A stretch of 64,000 nt of DNA from Tillandsia leiboldiana (GCA_029204045.2 CM055067.1:28780838-28844837), one strand, 5' to 3'; positions 46,021-57,734 are shown, numbered from the stretch's first letter. The notes: a model not told the origin generated them from the sequence alone. A program made the numbers and translations.

Positions 46021-46440
46021 CACTTTTTGCCTTCCGGCTCTCCGTCGCTGCCCGGAACCTCCCGAACTCCGCTGTAAATCAAAAGTACACGCGCTCACAG
46101 CTTTTTCTCTTCAAAAAGCTCATCCGTTGAGTCGGGGTGCTCAAATCAAATACCGGCTCCAAAATTGCCAGTTCCGACTCACTTTTTGCCTCCGGGTCCT
46201 CCGCGTCAGTCCGGAACCTCCCGAACCTCGCTGTAAATCGAAAGTACACGTGTCCACAGCTTTTTCTCTTCAAAAAGCTCATCCGTTGAGTCGGGGTGCT
46301 CAAATCAATTACCGGCTCCAAAATTGCCAGTTCCGACTCACTTTCTGCCTCCGGATCCTCCGCGTCAGTCCGGAACCTCCCGAACCTCACTGTAATCTGA
46401 AAGTACACCTGTTCCAAGTGTTCCTGAATTTCCGGCACTC
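46021..46440. repeat. 159-bp tandem repeat in U3 of LTR H
   Basis: CACTTTTTGCC at 46021 and 46180 and its variant at 46339 mark a 159-bp period with about 2.6 copies. Each contains CGGAACCTCCCGAAC and CTTTTTCTCTTCAAAAAG, the latter an inverted repeat. Confidence 0.88.
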
Positions 46441-46641
46441 CACGGTGAAGTCGGAAATTCCCAATCTCATCCTCAATCGGCCTACAAAGCCCGGAAAAAC
46501 CCCGAATCGAGCTGGAGCTTCTGCGTTGATCCGAATCAACCCGACATCAACTGTAAACTCAAATGCAACATGCTCAAGGCAACTCTCTGCTCCAAGTCAT
46601 CTGTGTGGTCGGCGCGCTATCCAAAGACCCGGTACTCTACA

Positions 46642-48757
46642 TATAGGGTGCCTTCGAGATAGGTGCGGTTCCTGGAACCACATCAATCACAAACTCAATC
46701 TCCCTCTCCGGCTGCATGGTCGACAACTCTGAGGGAAACACATCTGGGAACTCGCGGACAATAGGGATATCCTCGAGTCGCAGTGCCGCCGTAGGCACCT
46801 CCACAATCGTCGCCAGGAAGGCGGTACAACCCCTACTCATCATCCGCCGGGCTCTCGCCGAAGAAATAGTCATGGCAAATAAGGTACTCTGGCAGTCTCT
46901 GTAAACGAACTCCCCCTGTCCAGGCTCGCGGAGGGTCACCGTCCTCTCTCTGCAGTCAATGGTGGAGAAATACCGAGCTAACCAATCCATGCCAAGTACC
47001 ACGTCGAAATCCTGGAGCTGCCGCAAGACGAGCAAGTCTGCCGGCAGGACCCAGGGTCCCAACTGTATAGGGCAATCCCTACAACACTCCTCGACATGCA
47101 AGACATGGTCTGGAATCTGAACCTCTAATGCATGCGATAATGAAACTACCTCTATACCATGTAGGGATGAAAATGCTCTACTAATAAATGAATGCGATGC
47201 ACCAGTATCAAAAAGAGCATGAGTACGAACTGTAGAAATCAAAATAGTACCTGCGACGACATGATCGGCTGCTGAAGCATCCTCAACCTGGGCGGCATAG
47301 ACTCGCCCGCTCGGCGCCGGGGGACGTCGCTCTGACTGTCGCGAAGAGGAAGAAGCCTGATCAGGCCTACCATAGGCCACAGAAGGCCCTGCTGTCAAGT
47401 GAGGAACAGAAGGTGCTGAGGCCGCGGAAGGAGCTGGATGACCTGCCCTGGGGCATGAACTCTGAATGTGACCGGCCTGTCCACAACGGAAACAACGGCC
47501 GTGTCTCTGCTGACAATGCATCGGTAAGTGCGGCCCTCCACAAAAGACACATCACTCCTGACGGGGCTGCCGCGAAGTCTGCTGCTGCTGAGATGACTGC
47601 TGTGGTCGAGGCGGTCGACGCTGCTGCGAAGACTGATGAGATGATCCAGATCTCTGGCGCCCCTGGCGTCCACGACCCTGAGGATGGAATCGTGGGGGTC
47701 TCGGGGGTCCCTGCCTACTCGACTACCCCTCATCCACCGGCGCCGGGCGCTTCGCCCCAGGAGTCCCTACGGGGGCTGGAGCCACCTCATCCATAACTAC
47801 CTCTCCAGACTCAACATATAACGCCTGCTCCATCGAGGCCTCTAATGTCTGCAATCTGCGGGAGCGAACAAGCTGATAAATGTCCCAGCGCAGCCCCCGC
47901 TCAAACATGTAAACCTGGTGAGCCTCATCCCTGGCCACGTGAGGCATACTAGCCAACAGCTGATTGAAGTTAGCTATGTACACATGCACGGGCCTATCTC
48001 CCTGGCGGAGATTCCTCAGCTGCTCCTCCAGTCTCTGACGTACACTCTCAAGAAAGAAGGCCCCTAGAAGAAGTCTGCGGAACTCCGCCCAAGGAAGAAT
48101 CTGTGTCCCAGGCGGACCAGCAGGCCGCACCCGCCGCCACCAAGCCTCGGCATTGCCCTCCAGATAATGCGCTGCCAAGAAGACCGGAAACCGATCCTCG
48201 ACGAATAAACTCTCAAAGTGACGCTCCATGGCCGTAACCCAAGTCTCGGCCTCCCATGGCTCAGCACCCTGACCAGAGAAACGGGGTGGATCGAACCGAC
48301 GGAACCTCATCAAGAGATCAACCGCTGCATGCTGCTCAGAAGAAGTAAAAGGTCCCGACGACTCAGACGGTGGTCTGCAGGAAACCGGCTCGACAGGAAC
48401 AGCTGGTGCTAACGGAATCACAGGGGGCGCTGCAGCTGGCGAAGAGGGCACAGGCGAACTCTCAGGGGGTGCTACCACAGGCTGTGACCTCTGCTCTAAC
48501 ATAAGCATCATCCGACCCAAGGCCTCCTCCTGGCGTCGGGAAGCCTCCTCCTGGCGCTGCGAGGCCTCCTCCTGGCGTCGCAAGGTCTCCTCCTGACGCT
48601 GAGAAGTCTCCTCCTGGCGCTGAACAGCCTCAGACATCTGTGCCAACTGGGCACGAAGCTCCAAAACCTCTCTCTGCTGTCCCTGCCCCGAGTCCTCCGG
48701 CTCGGGCTCAGAGGAAGAAGGCTGCGAATGCGTCGACATCGTGCGTCGCGGAGGCAT
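46642..48757 (-). pseudogene. Gypsy gag-protease, two nonsense codons, RT lost
   Basis: One reading frame runs from ATG 48757 (MPPRRTMSTHSQ) to 46642. An N-terminal coiled coil of five 7-residue repeats (RQEETSQ type) comes first. The retrotrans_gag domain follows (FSGQGAEPWEAETWVTAMER, then WWRRVRPAGPPG and FERGLRWDIYQLVRSRR), then a Cys/His motif (CVFCGGPHLPMHC) and a CCHC knuckle (CFRCGQAGHIQSSC). The aspartic protease has ALFDTGASHSFIS (DTG at about 47201-47209) and VVLGMDWLA. It ends in the RT lead-in PGTAPISKAPY, which runs straight into the LTR at 46641. RT, RNase H and integrase are absent. In-frame stops TAG (47723-47725) and TGA (47552-47554) break it with no frameshift; both fit C-to-T change. 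Confidence 0.85.
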
Positions 48758-49037
48758 CACTCGCCTGAGGGAAGAAGAGAAACAGTCAGAACCCCAAACA
48801 AAACACGACCCAATCAAGCGAAAGTTAAAGGGCATGTCCCCCTTCCCATAGTACTATGTTGTCTGCAGCCAACATAGTTGCCACCGAAGGAAGACATGTC
48901 GATCACTCATCCCATCCACTGGGAGAGTTGGGAACCCAATCAAGACTCTCGCTAAAAGATTACGGCTCTCACGTAAGTCATCCTAGGGTCCAACCACAAG
49001 CCTAGGGTTTCTAAGTCCGCAATGACCTACATCCTAA

Positions 49038-49049
49038 GCTCTGATACCA
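49038..49049 (-). other. Primer-binding site of gypsy element E
   Basis: Minus TGGTATCAGAGC, a perfect match to the initiator-Met tRNA 3' end, nine bases from the LTR end at 49059. Confidence 0.88.
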
Positions 49050-51445
49050 CTCTAATCTGTCACGCCCCGGGTCGAAACTGCGACCCGGGCTCGCCAACAG
49101 ATCCGCCGCCGATACGGGAAGCCCCGTATAGACGTAGCGACTAACCTGCAAAAGAGATCTACACTAAACAGATATCAGAGCTGATAAAGTAAAAGCTGGA
49201 TAAAATAAATACAACTCTAACAAAATATACAACCAGAGTCCTCACCAAAATACAATATCTCTCAAAATAAGAAGAGTACAACTCAATCCTCACTACAAGG
49301 TCACTCGACAAGAACTCTCAAAAAGTAGGGAGGTACATCTACTCTCAAGCGACAACTGGTAGGGATCTATCTCGCGACTCCCTTACCTCGATCAGTCGGG
49401 TCAGCAACAAGTGCGGCAGGAACTGGAGCAGAAGAAGAAGTCCCTGGGGAAAAATACACCACGACGGATGTGAGAACTATGTCCCAAGTAGTTCTCAGTG
49501 GGTGCCGCCAACAAGCCCGACGGTCTGCCCACTAAGTCTACTAGAGGCAAAAAGTAACAATGCAGTGCGGAAAGGGAAAAGCTGGTAAAGTAATCTCTAC
49601 AGCTACTATGCCCCTATCTAGATGCTCAAAAGTGGGGCAGAAAGAACATGATGCTACAACTAGCTCTCGACTCAAATCACCCAATCTCAACTGACTGCCG
49701 CATAGGGTCCAGTCAAACCTGCGCCTACCTACTGCCGTCACGTCCCGGGGGACCGGACTTACGTAGGGCGTCCGTGACTGCCACTAACTGGCCCAGCCAG
49801 AGGGACTGTGTCCGTGACTGCCACTAACTGGCCTAGCCAGAGGGAACACTGCGTCGACAAGTCGCGATAGAAGAACATGCCCAACTCCGGAGTGGCTCTC
49901 GAGGGGAGCGACCCCACCGAGGAAAGTATCCGCGCATCTCTGTCGAGCTCAAATGTGGCTCATGCAGGCTATAATCCAAATCCTCGATCAACAAGATCGA
50001 CTGAAACCAAAGGAACACTGTCTCACACACAGGCTGGAAAACTGCACAGCCGAGACTCACTGTCACTCAAAATAGCTCTCAAGATCTCAAATCTACAACC
50101 CAAGTCACTTTCCCAAAGAAACCTGGTCTACAGACTGCTAACAACTCCACTCGGTCCCCAGACACGAGTGTAAATGCATCCCACAATAATCCGACCTCTC
50201 GGCCTACTACTTGGGCGAGGAGAACTCTAAGTCCAGAGTGATATACAGAAAAGTGATGTGGGAATGTCTAGAGCAATAAAACCTAGCCCAAGTTGAGGTT
50301 TTCTACAGTCTGGCTGAACATGCATCATATGGCAGTGGTGCTAGGTCAAGTTCCAAGATAAATAATAAACAACAGCTTGTAGGGAGCAAGATAATAATAA
50401 TCAACAGCTTAGGGGAGAAAAATAATCACAGGATCATCTAACTACAACAGGAACATCAATTCACACATTCTAGCATGCTGGACATCAAACATTAAAATAT
50501 GCAAGTCCCTAAAGTTAGAATTAGTCCACAGTCCGCTGATCTTGAAAAGAGGTCACCCACCTGATGCGCTGATCAGTCCAAGTCCTACAGCTGATAATAC
50601 CAACAACACAGCAACTCACTGTCCAGTAAATCCAGCACAGTCCAAATCCCACCTGGATTCAACAAAGGCTACAATTATACACAATCCCCCAAAAATCTGT
50701 CCAAAACTCACATGCTGAATTTCAGCTGCACAGAAGCCAAAATATCACCTGCTGAAAGTGCTCAATAAATTCCAATAAAAATATCCCGGCGTTCTTCGCG
50801 TCGATAGCTTCGAAACAAGTACCTGCACGCCCAAATCGGAGTTCCGTAGGCCAAGATATAAATTCCACAACACGGGCGCGCGAAGACATACAACCACATA
50901 ACTGTAAAATCCTGCACAGATAAAAAAAAGGAAGATGTATACCTCCGGGAAGATCTCAGGAAATTCCAAAAAAAATACCACGATGATCCTTGCGTCGAGT
51001 AGATGAAAAAAGTCTATAAGCACGTCCTGATCCGAGATTTGTGCGCGAAGATCTCTTCAAAAGAAGCTGCTGTCCTCACCAAAAACTCACAGCAAGAAGG
51101 GTCCAAATGAGCACGAGAAAACACCTCGAAAAACGTGAAATCTAAAAATGTGCGAGAAACCCAAAATCGTAGACTAACCTGTTACGAATCCAGCAGCGAA
51201 GAAAACGCTCAAAAAGATGGTCGGAGTAGGTCGGGGGAGCTCATACACCGAGGAGCGACGGAAGAAACACCGAAGAGAGAGCGTCGCGCCGCGCCAAGAA
51301 AATGAGAATCTCGAAAAGCGTGCTCCCAAAAATCCCCAAACTCTTCAGATGGAAGCTTGAAAGTCTGAGGATCAACTTTGGTGAAGAACTCCCTTCGGTT
51401 TGAGGCTCGGAAGTGCCAAAAAAACGAAGGAGAAGGAGTTTCGGG

Positions 51446-51456
51446 CTATTTATAGG
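51446..51456 (-). promoter_or_regulatory. TATA box of LTR E
   Basis: Minus CCTATAAATAG, downstream of the G-box modules in LTR sense. Confidence 0.7.
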
Positions 51457-51879
51457 CCGCAGGAAACAAATGGAGAAATTCCCATTTTGTCCCGACTTTC
51501 GGGCACAGGGGGGTTTTCGGGCGGCTACAGTGTTGGGCCTGGCCCAACACTGTGCGCGCCCGAATTCCTCCCGTGCGGCCACGTAGCCCAGCAAACAGGC
51601 GGCAGCGGGTGGAGCTACTCAGCGGCGGCCACGTCGCGCGCCTCCCCGCCCGACACGCGTCCCGCACAGCGAACAGCGGTGCAGGGCGCGCCAAACGCCG
51701 CCACGTGTCCCTCCCCGCGGTCAAAGCGGGTAGGTGGCGCCCGCCAGTGGCAGGGCGACACGTGGCCCTGCCACTGTCGCGGTCACACGTGCGGGCAGGG
51801 CGCCGCCCTGGCCGCCTGCCACGCACGCGCCCCGAGGCGCCCGTCCGCCGATCCGTGCGCCGCGCCTCGTGAGCCCGCG

Positions 51880-52145
51880 AATGGGGTGACGACACGTGTC
51901 CTGTGCACCCAGTCCATGCAACCAATTAAGGTTCCGTGGACCGCGCCGCGTGCACCGACCAACCGCGGGATGCCACGTGTCCCCCCGCCCCGGTCCATGC
52001 ACCACCGCGCCAATTCTGTAGACCGCGCCTCACGGGCCCGCCAATCAGGCGGCGCCACGTGTCATGCGCCGGGTCCGTGCACCCAGCCGCGGTGCTCTGT
52101 GGACCGCGCACTGCGGACCGGCCAATCATGGGCTGCCACGTGGCA
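51880..52145 (-). promoter_or_regulatory. 82-bp U3 modules with G-box and CCAAT box
   Basis: CACGTG cores at 51974, 52056 and 52137 are 82 and 81 bp apart. The two at 52056 and 52137 have CCAATCA about 15 bp away. Each module also has GACCGCGC and a GGTCC-GCAC-like stretch. Further ACGT cores lie towards the TATA box (near 51700, 51760 and 51894). ACGT-core boxes bind bZIP and bHLH factors in plants; use here is inferred. Confidence 0.65.
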
Positions 52146-52467
52146 GCCGGCGGTCCACGACACCTCCCATGCACCGAATTTCAGCGAAAACTTCCGGGAG
52201 TCCTTTTTGGGTATCCGGACTCATAATTTAACAAGCAAATAGCCGTTTTCAAGCATTTTTCCGCGCTGAATCCATTTCCAAGCTCAGTTTGGCCAAAAAC
52301 CTTTTCAGAATTTCGGCAAACACAGCCGAAGGCCAACACAGCTGAAGATAACTCACAGGGTCCATCTGTAGCATCCCCTTGATGCACAATGGGCCAGACG
52401 CACCGACAATAGGTGTTCTAAACAATGGATTCACCAGAAAAGCTGCATGGGAAACTGGGCCACCACA

Positions 52468-53168
52468 AAAAGATTAAAGTTAATTAAACTTGACATTGAA
52501 TATCACCTAGATGATACTTCTTATGGTAGTTGGACATACATGATAGATTCATATCATCATCACCTTGTACATGAGCATAGAGGCATGATAGTAGTAGAAT
52601 ACTTTACTTTACTTCAGTTGTTTATTTTCTGCATTTCATTTCAGCAGTTTTACTATCTTATGCCTCAGCTGACCTAGTGGTGTATTTCGCTCCTCTCGGC
52701 GGCTTACCCACTGGGAACTATTGATTAATAGTTCTCACCCCATTTGGGTTGTTGTTTTTCAGAGCCATCCGCAGCGGGAGGGGCTCGGGACCGTGGCAAG
52801 GGGTTATCGCATAGGTAGCTAATCCCCGACGCACCACTCGAGGTGGTTCAGGGCACCTTTTCTTTTGTTTTCTTGGAGAGGTGTTAGTGTATTTTGGCAT
52901 AGAAACCACCCATGTATTTTGATAAGTTGTATTTGAGGGATCCAAATTTGTATATTGGATTTTAACTTGTTGTTTGATAGTTGTTATTTACTTCCTCTTT
53001 GATGTATAGTTTAGTTGTGTTGTGCTCTGATTACTAGTAGGATGTGTATATTGCTTCCTTTCCGCTTTGTTGTTGTAGACGCCTTGTGTGTACCGGGGGG
53101 GTACCTTGTGCACACGGCGGGTCTGTGCACGTGCCGGGTAGGCTTCCGCTGGGGCCTGGGGCGTGACA
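52468..53168 (+). mobile_element. 3' portion of a plus-strand gypsy LTR (K)
   Basis: It ends GGGGCGTGACA at 53168, like other gypsy LTRs here. It carries the shared hairpin (52713-52722/52727-52736) in the usual place about 430 bp before the end. Its 5' part is missing where the minus-strand LTR E begins at 52467. Its right side lies within the gag of element D. Confidence 0.7.
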
Positions 53169-54503
53169 ACGACTTTTCCTACTAATCAAGTTTCTTCCAA
53201 GTCTTCTTCTAAGCTTACAGGTGTTGCATTCAAATCTACAAAGGAAAAAGATGGTGAATCAAGTTCCGACGATGAAATCACTTTTGCCGATTTTGAAGAA
53301 CAATTAGCGCGGATAATAAAGAAATTTCGTCAGAAGTTTTGGAAGAATCGAACCGATGGATCTTCATCCTCGAAACCATCTAAAGGATCATCGGGTTCTA
53401 AATTCTCTAACCTCAAAAGCTCTGCAAAACCTTCTAAGAAAAAAGATGAATTCGAAGGGGAAATCCAATGTTATAGATGCAAAGGCTACGGCCATATTTC
53501 AACGGATTGTCCTTCTCCGAAATCATATAAAAAGAAGGCTTTGCAAGCGAAAACGTGGGACGATTCTACTTCTAATGAATCGACCTCAAGTAAAGGGGAA
53601 AAAGTCGTTGCCTTACATGCCTCTCATATTCCCTCTTCTAATGTTTGCTTATCATCTTTAATCACTGACTCTATTCCTTTGATTTTGCATGAAACATCAA
53701 CATCCGGCGGAGAGTCATCAAGTGAGGGGGAGTCGGACGAAGAAGAACTCGTTGAGGCATATCAACAACTTCTTACGGAATCAAAGAAGATGGCCGAGCA
53801 TATTAAGAAGTTGAGGAAGCAATGACTTGAGATTCAAGACGAGAATCATGCTTTAAAGATAAAACTTCATGATCTCAAGGAGGAACGAGAACGTTTATTG
53901 GATAACAATAAAATCCTCCAAGAAAAGCGAAACCAATCGGAGACAAACGCTAAATCATATCTGGACAAGATTGGTTTTCTAGAAAAATAGTTTGAGGAGA
54001 TTCATGTCACCAACCAAGCTTTGACCAAACAAGTTCATCAACTTAAATCCGACATACAAAGGCTTTCAATCGGTTCCAAGAAACTTGATTGTATGTCCGG
54101 ATTTGGTCAAACAAGCAAGGTTGGTTTGGGATTCAAAAAGAACCAAACTGTGAAGGCTTCAAGTTCCACAACTAAATTGAAAGGAAAAACTTGTCACCAA
54201 TGTGGACTTGAAGGACGCTTGATGAAGATGTGCCCGAAAAAGAGAAAGAGGAATTCTTCGGCAACTTCATCTACGGTGCGAACTCAACGGAAACAAAAGA
54301 CACATCAAGTCAATGGAGTTCACTCAATTCACCAAAGGTCTGAGCCACAACATCAATCATACAAGTGGATCATTGCGAGGCAAAGACCTAAGGTGGACCA
54401 ACAGTCAAAGCTATCAACTCCCGGCCACAATGAATCAAGACAACCCAAAATTCGACAATTTTGGATACGGAAAGGTGATATCTTTCCATGTCTTAAGTTC
54501 TAA
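53169..54503 (+). pseudogene. gag: gag of D, C-terminal two thirds, two nonsense codons
   Basis: Starts inside Gag at TTFPTNQVSSK, with both CCHC knuckles (CYRCKGYGHISTDC; CHQCGLEGRLMKMC, where the zinc-binding His has become Arg) and the coiled coil. It ends GDIFPCLKF. The frame has no shift but has TGA at 53823-53825 (Arg codon CGA in relatives) and TAG at 53988-53990 (Gln codon CAG). Both are C-to-T changes. The N-terminus is cut off by the gypsy LTR ending at 53168. Confidence 0.85.
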
Positions 54504-56062
54504 ATAGCTTATGACTGTATGTAATGCTTTGATTGGTTTTCCTTTCATATTTTTCTGAATCTCTGCATTACATGTTTTCAATGCTCTTCGTTTTTATGTT
54601 TTGTTTTTGAACAAAAGGGTTTTAACGAACAAGTGCATTGAATAAAAAGGGTTTCACTTTCACTCACTCCAATTTAATTTTATATGAATTATCAACTTTA
54701 CTCCATAATCATAATCCTTGAAGATATTTCATTATAGGAGTTTTTGATAGTTATATACATCAAATTTTAGTAATCATGTGTGATCTTTAGATGATTAATC
54801 TATCTCGGTTGTGTGAGTTCTTTGTGATAAACATGAGACAACCGATCGACTAAAATTTGGGTTTTAATTCTTTCACATAAGAGATTGTATTGTATTACAA
54901 GGGTAATAAAATGAATTGCAAAAGATGTGGAAAGAGTTACATCCGAAAGGAGTGTGAAAACTACCACCACATGTTGGAAAGAGCTGCCACCCCGGTCGTC
55001 CGGTCTGTGTGTCAAGCTACCACATGTTTTGATGCTTGAAAAATATTTTTTTTGAAATTTTTAGTTGAAGCATTCGGAGATTCATATTCAAAGTTCTTAT
55101 ATTTTGAACAATCTCCTGGTTGGTATAAGGTGGGATAGTTGAAAGATGCTCAAAGAGCCACCCTTAGGTATTTTAGTGCTTATCTCAAATTTGAAAGGGT
55201 AGAAATCAAATTGATGTCATTTGGAAATCTCTGTAAGTCATCTTTGTAAATCCGTTACATCTTGATAGAGTTTGGATCTCTAGATTATTTTTGATGACTT
55301 GTGTTTGACGTATATAATATGAAAAACGGTTTATAATGTTTTATCTTTGTTTTTCATGATTTCGGAGTAAATCTTTTTAATTTTTGTAAAATTAATTGGA
55401 TTGAATGACATCTATGTGATCTCATATTATTTTCAAGCACTTGAATTATTTTCTTGATGGAATACAAATCGGTAATTCAAATATTTCAAAATCTGGATTT
55501 GTTTCAAGAAATTATTTGATTTTTGCTTTCGACTACCGGTACGCAATCTGCATTTTTGTTATATACCAGAACTGAGCTTTTATCTCTCTTTCTCTATGAA
55601 CTAATGCTGTTAGTGATTTCTTTTTGTCTAGTATGTTCACTGTTTGACAATTTGTGACAAAAAGGGGGAGAAGAGAAATGACGGAGATGAGATCATCGAG
55701 ATAGGGGGAGACGGAGATGAGATCATCGAGATAGGTGGAGATGATGAAAAAGGAGCCGAAAAACAAAAAGAACCAAAAGCACCAATCAAATGTAGGATAT
55801 AACTTTAATTTCTGACAACTGACTTTTGATTTGTTTGGAGTTTTGTTTTGCAGGATCTACATCACTTTAAGACTCCAAGTCCTAAGTCATAGAGTTTGTT
55901 CTAAGACTGGTTCAAATGTAATTTTTGTTTATTGGATCTTTCACGCAAAGAAAGTCAATGTTTTGGTGATGACATTGAGTTTCGATTTTTTGGTTTAAGA
56001 TTAGTGTCTTGAGCGTTTTATGTATTTTTGGGTTTTGTCACGAAATTGCCAAAGGGGGAGAT
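54504..56062. other. Non-coding interior of D with multiple polypurine tracts
   Basis: Holds the conserved post-gag block (54913-55030; an ATG opens MNCKRCGKSYIRKEC here). GGGGGAG tracts lie at about 55665 and 55703, with a mutated one near 55733, and the main tract CCAAAGGGGGAGAT lies at 56049-56062. No pol. Confidence 0.65.
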
Positions 56063-56143
56063 TATTACGGCTTTTTGTGTTGCCATATTTCGTGAGTTGA
56101 GTCGGAGTCTTGAAGTGATCAAATTGTCAATCAACAATTGAAG
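56063..56143 (+). repeat. Start of D 3' LTR (B type), before the nested solo LTR
   Basis: Begins TATTACGG instead of TGTTACGG (G-to-A at 56064). It continues at 61000 after the solo LTR and its TSD. Confidence 0.8.
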
Positions 56144-56769
56144 TGTAGTGAACCGGAATTTGGAATATAAATAGATGGAAATAAAAAATAGTATGAAATA
56201 CTATCGTTTATTGAGGTGAAGAATGACCTAGAAACGAATTGGGCCCAAATCGGGATTGAAATAAGATACCTAGAATCTTATGCGAGAAAGTGGGCCCAGA
56301 TTATAAGTGGAAAATCCACAGTCTCGGAAAATTCCTAGAAAATTACGAGAGCTCCGTAAATATGTTTTAAGGCCACGGTAAAAGTTTCGCGTTGATCGGA
56401 CACCCGGATAGTGAGAACGGGCTCCGCAAGCGAATTCGAATACAGTGGGACTTTTGGTGACCCAGAGGTGGTCCAAACTGAAAAGTTTAAGTACCATGAG
56501 GTAAATTAAGTTAAACCATGGCTGCCTGTCGAATTTGAGAATAAACGGGCGAGAAACGGGCAAGAACGGACGAAAACGGGCGAAACTGGGCTTTGGCCCA
56601 AGTTTCGGGCGCCCGAAAGTGGGAACCGGGCGCCCGGAAAGTACTGTAGCAAACCCGGTTTTCGGGCTGCAGTGAACCGGGTTCGGGCACTGTAGCGAAC
56701 CGGTTACTGTAGCAGCCCGGTCCGGAAAGGGTGCGCCCGAATGTTACTGTAGCAGCGCCCGAATCCCGA

Positions 56770-56891
56770 GTTGGCACGGATCCCGAGGCGTTGGCACGAA
56801 TCCCGAGGCGTTGGCACGAATCCCGAGGCGTTGGCACGAATCCCGAGGCAGCGGGCACGAATCCCGAGGCAGCGGGCACGGATCCCGAGGC
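56770..56891. repeat. 20-bp tandem repeat, six copies
   Basis: GTTGGCACGAATCCCGAGGC units start at 56770, 56790, 56810 and 56830, then two 21-bp variants (AGCGGGCACG start) at 56850 and 56871. It is in U3 upstream of the G-boxes. Confidence 0.92.
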
Positions 56892-56933
56892 ATGGCCGCG
56901 CGGCCCGAGGCGCGCGTGGTGGCTGGGGAGCGC

Positions 56934-57280
56934 CACGTGTCGCTTCGCCATTGGCCGTTCCGACCGAGGGCTGCAGGCGTGCGTGGGGAAAGCGCGCGGG
57001 CACTGTAGCGGTCAGCGGGGACAGGCCACGTGTCACCTCCCTATTGGTCACTCTGACCGGGGGAGCGTGGGCGTGCGCGGGAAAGGCGCGACGCGCCTGG
57101 CGCGTGTCAGCGGGGACGGCCACGTGTCGGCCTCCCGTTCGTCGGTCAGCGCGACGCGACGCGCTGACGCGACGGGACGCTGCGGCGGGCGTCAGAGCAG
57201 GCGGGAGTGCGGTCCACGTGGCGGCCTCCCATTGGCCGCCGCTGTTCCGTGGTCGCGGTGCACGGGTCCACGGCCACGTG
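56934..57280 (+). promoter_or_regulatory. G-box plus inverted CCAAT modules in solo LTR U3
   Basis: CACGTG starts at 56934, 57027, 57121, 57215 and 57275, with spacing 93, 94, 94 and 60 bp. Most are followed within about 15 bp by ATTGG (for example near 56950, 57043 and 57230). The TATA box is about 140 bp downstream of the last. Confidence 0.65.
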
Positions 57281-57420
57281 TCGGCCCCTGGTTGGCCGAG
57301 CATAGTGACGTGGCGTGAGGTGGCGCAGCGTGGACTCGTGGACCGCGGCGGGGACTTTTACTGTAGCCGCCCGGAAACTTTCGGGCGCCCGAAAGGGTGC
57401 GCCCGAAAGTCCGGAAAAGG

Positions 57421-57430
57421 CCTATAAAGG
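57421..57430 (+). promoter_or_regulatory. TATA box of the solo LTR
   Basis: CCTATAAAGG, after the G-box modules and before the higher-order repeat. Confidence 0.6.
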
Positions 57431-57734
57431 CCCGAAATGACTTCCTTTTCCTCCTTTTTCCCTTTTCGGCTTCACCCGAGCGCGCGGGGAGGGGAGAAGG
57501 GCGATTTCGCCGGGGTTCTCGAGGGCGCACGATCGCGCCGTGGACTCCGTGGAGCGCGCAAGTTGCTCCAAAGAGACTAAAAGACGCGATGGACGACACG
57601 GCATTGTCGAGGTAGGCCCCGTGTGTCGTTTTTGCGGTATTTTTGGCACAGTTCTACGTTTCCTTTTTGGATTTTGGATTTGACCCTTTTGCCCACGTAC
57701 ATGTTAGGGACTCAACTCTTCTGTGCCGTTTTAC

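Larger units (their letters stand above)
43484..46641 (-). mobile_element. Ty3/gypsy LTR (H), truncated at its U5 side
   Basis: On minus it starts TGTAGAGTACCGGG at 46641, as the LTR at 1-3083 does, and shares with it the CTCCCGAACTCCGCTGTAAA region and several downstream blocks. A TATA box (minus TTTATAAAAAGGG) lies near 45947-45957. The U5 part is missing because of the inserted LTR fragment and gap. It contains GC-rich short repeats (44808-45480) and a 159-bp tandem repeat (46021-46440). Long GC-rich frames here (up to 301 codons) have repeat-driven composition and are not genes. Confidence 0.75.
49059..52467 (-). mobile_element. Ty3/gypsy 5' LTR (E), 3.4 kb
   Basis: On minus it starts TGTGGTGGCCCAG (52467) and ends GGGGCGTGACA (49059), followed by the PBS and gag. 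Its U3 terminus differs from that of LTR H on the other side of the gag remnant, so the two are not one element's LTR pair, or they recombined. It has a TATA box (51446-51456), G-box modules (about 51880-52145), the shared hairpin (49472-49479/49489-49496), a 41-bp duplication (49770 and 49811), and a terminal hairpin (49066-49074/49081-49089). No convincing ORF. Confidence 0.85.

Noticed and set aside
49877..50173. 98-codon plus ORF in LTR E
   Set aside because: Antisense to the LTR, with no domain. Homologous positions in related LTRs are not open.
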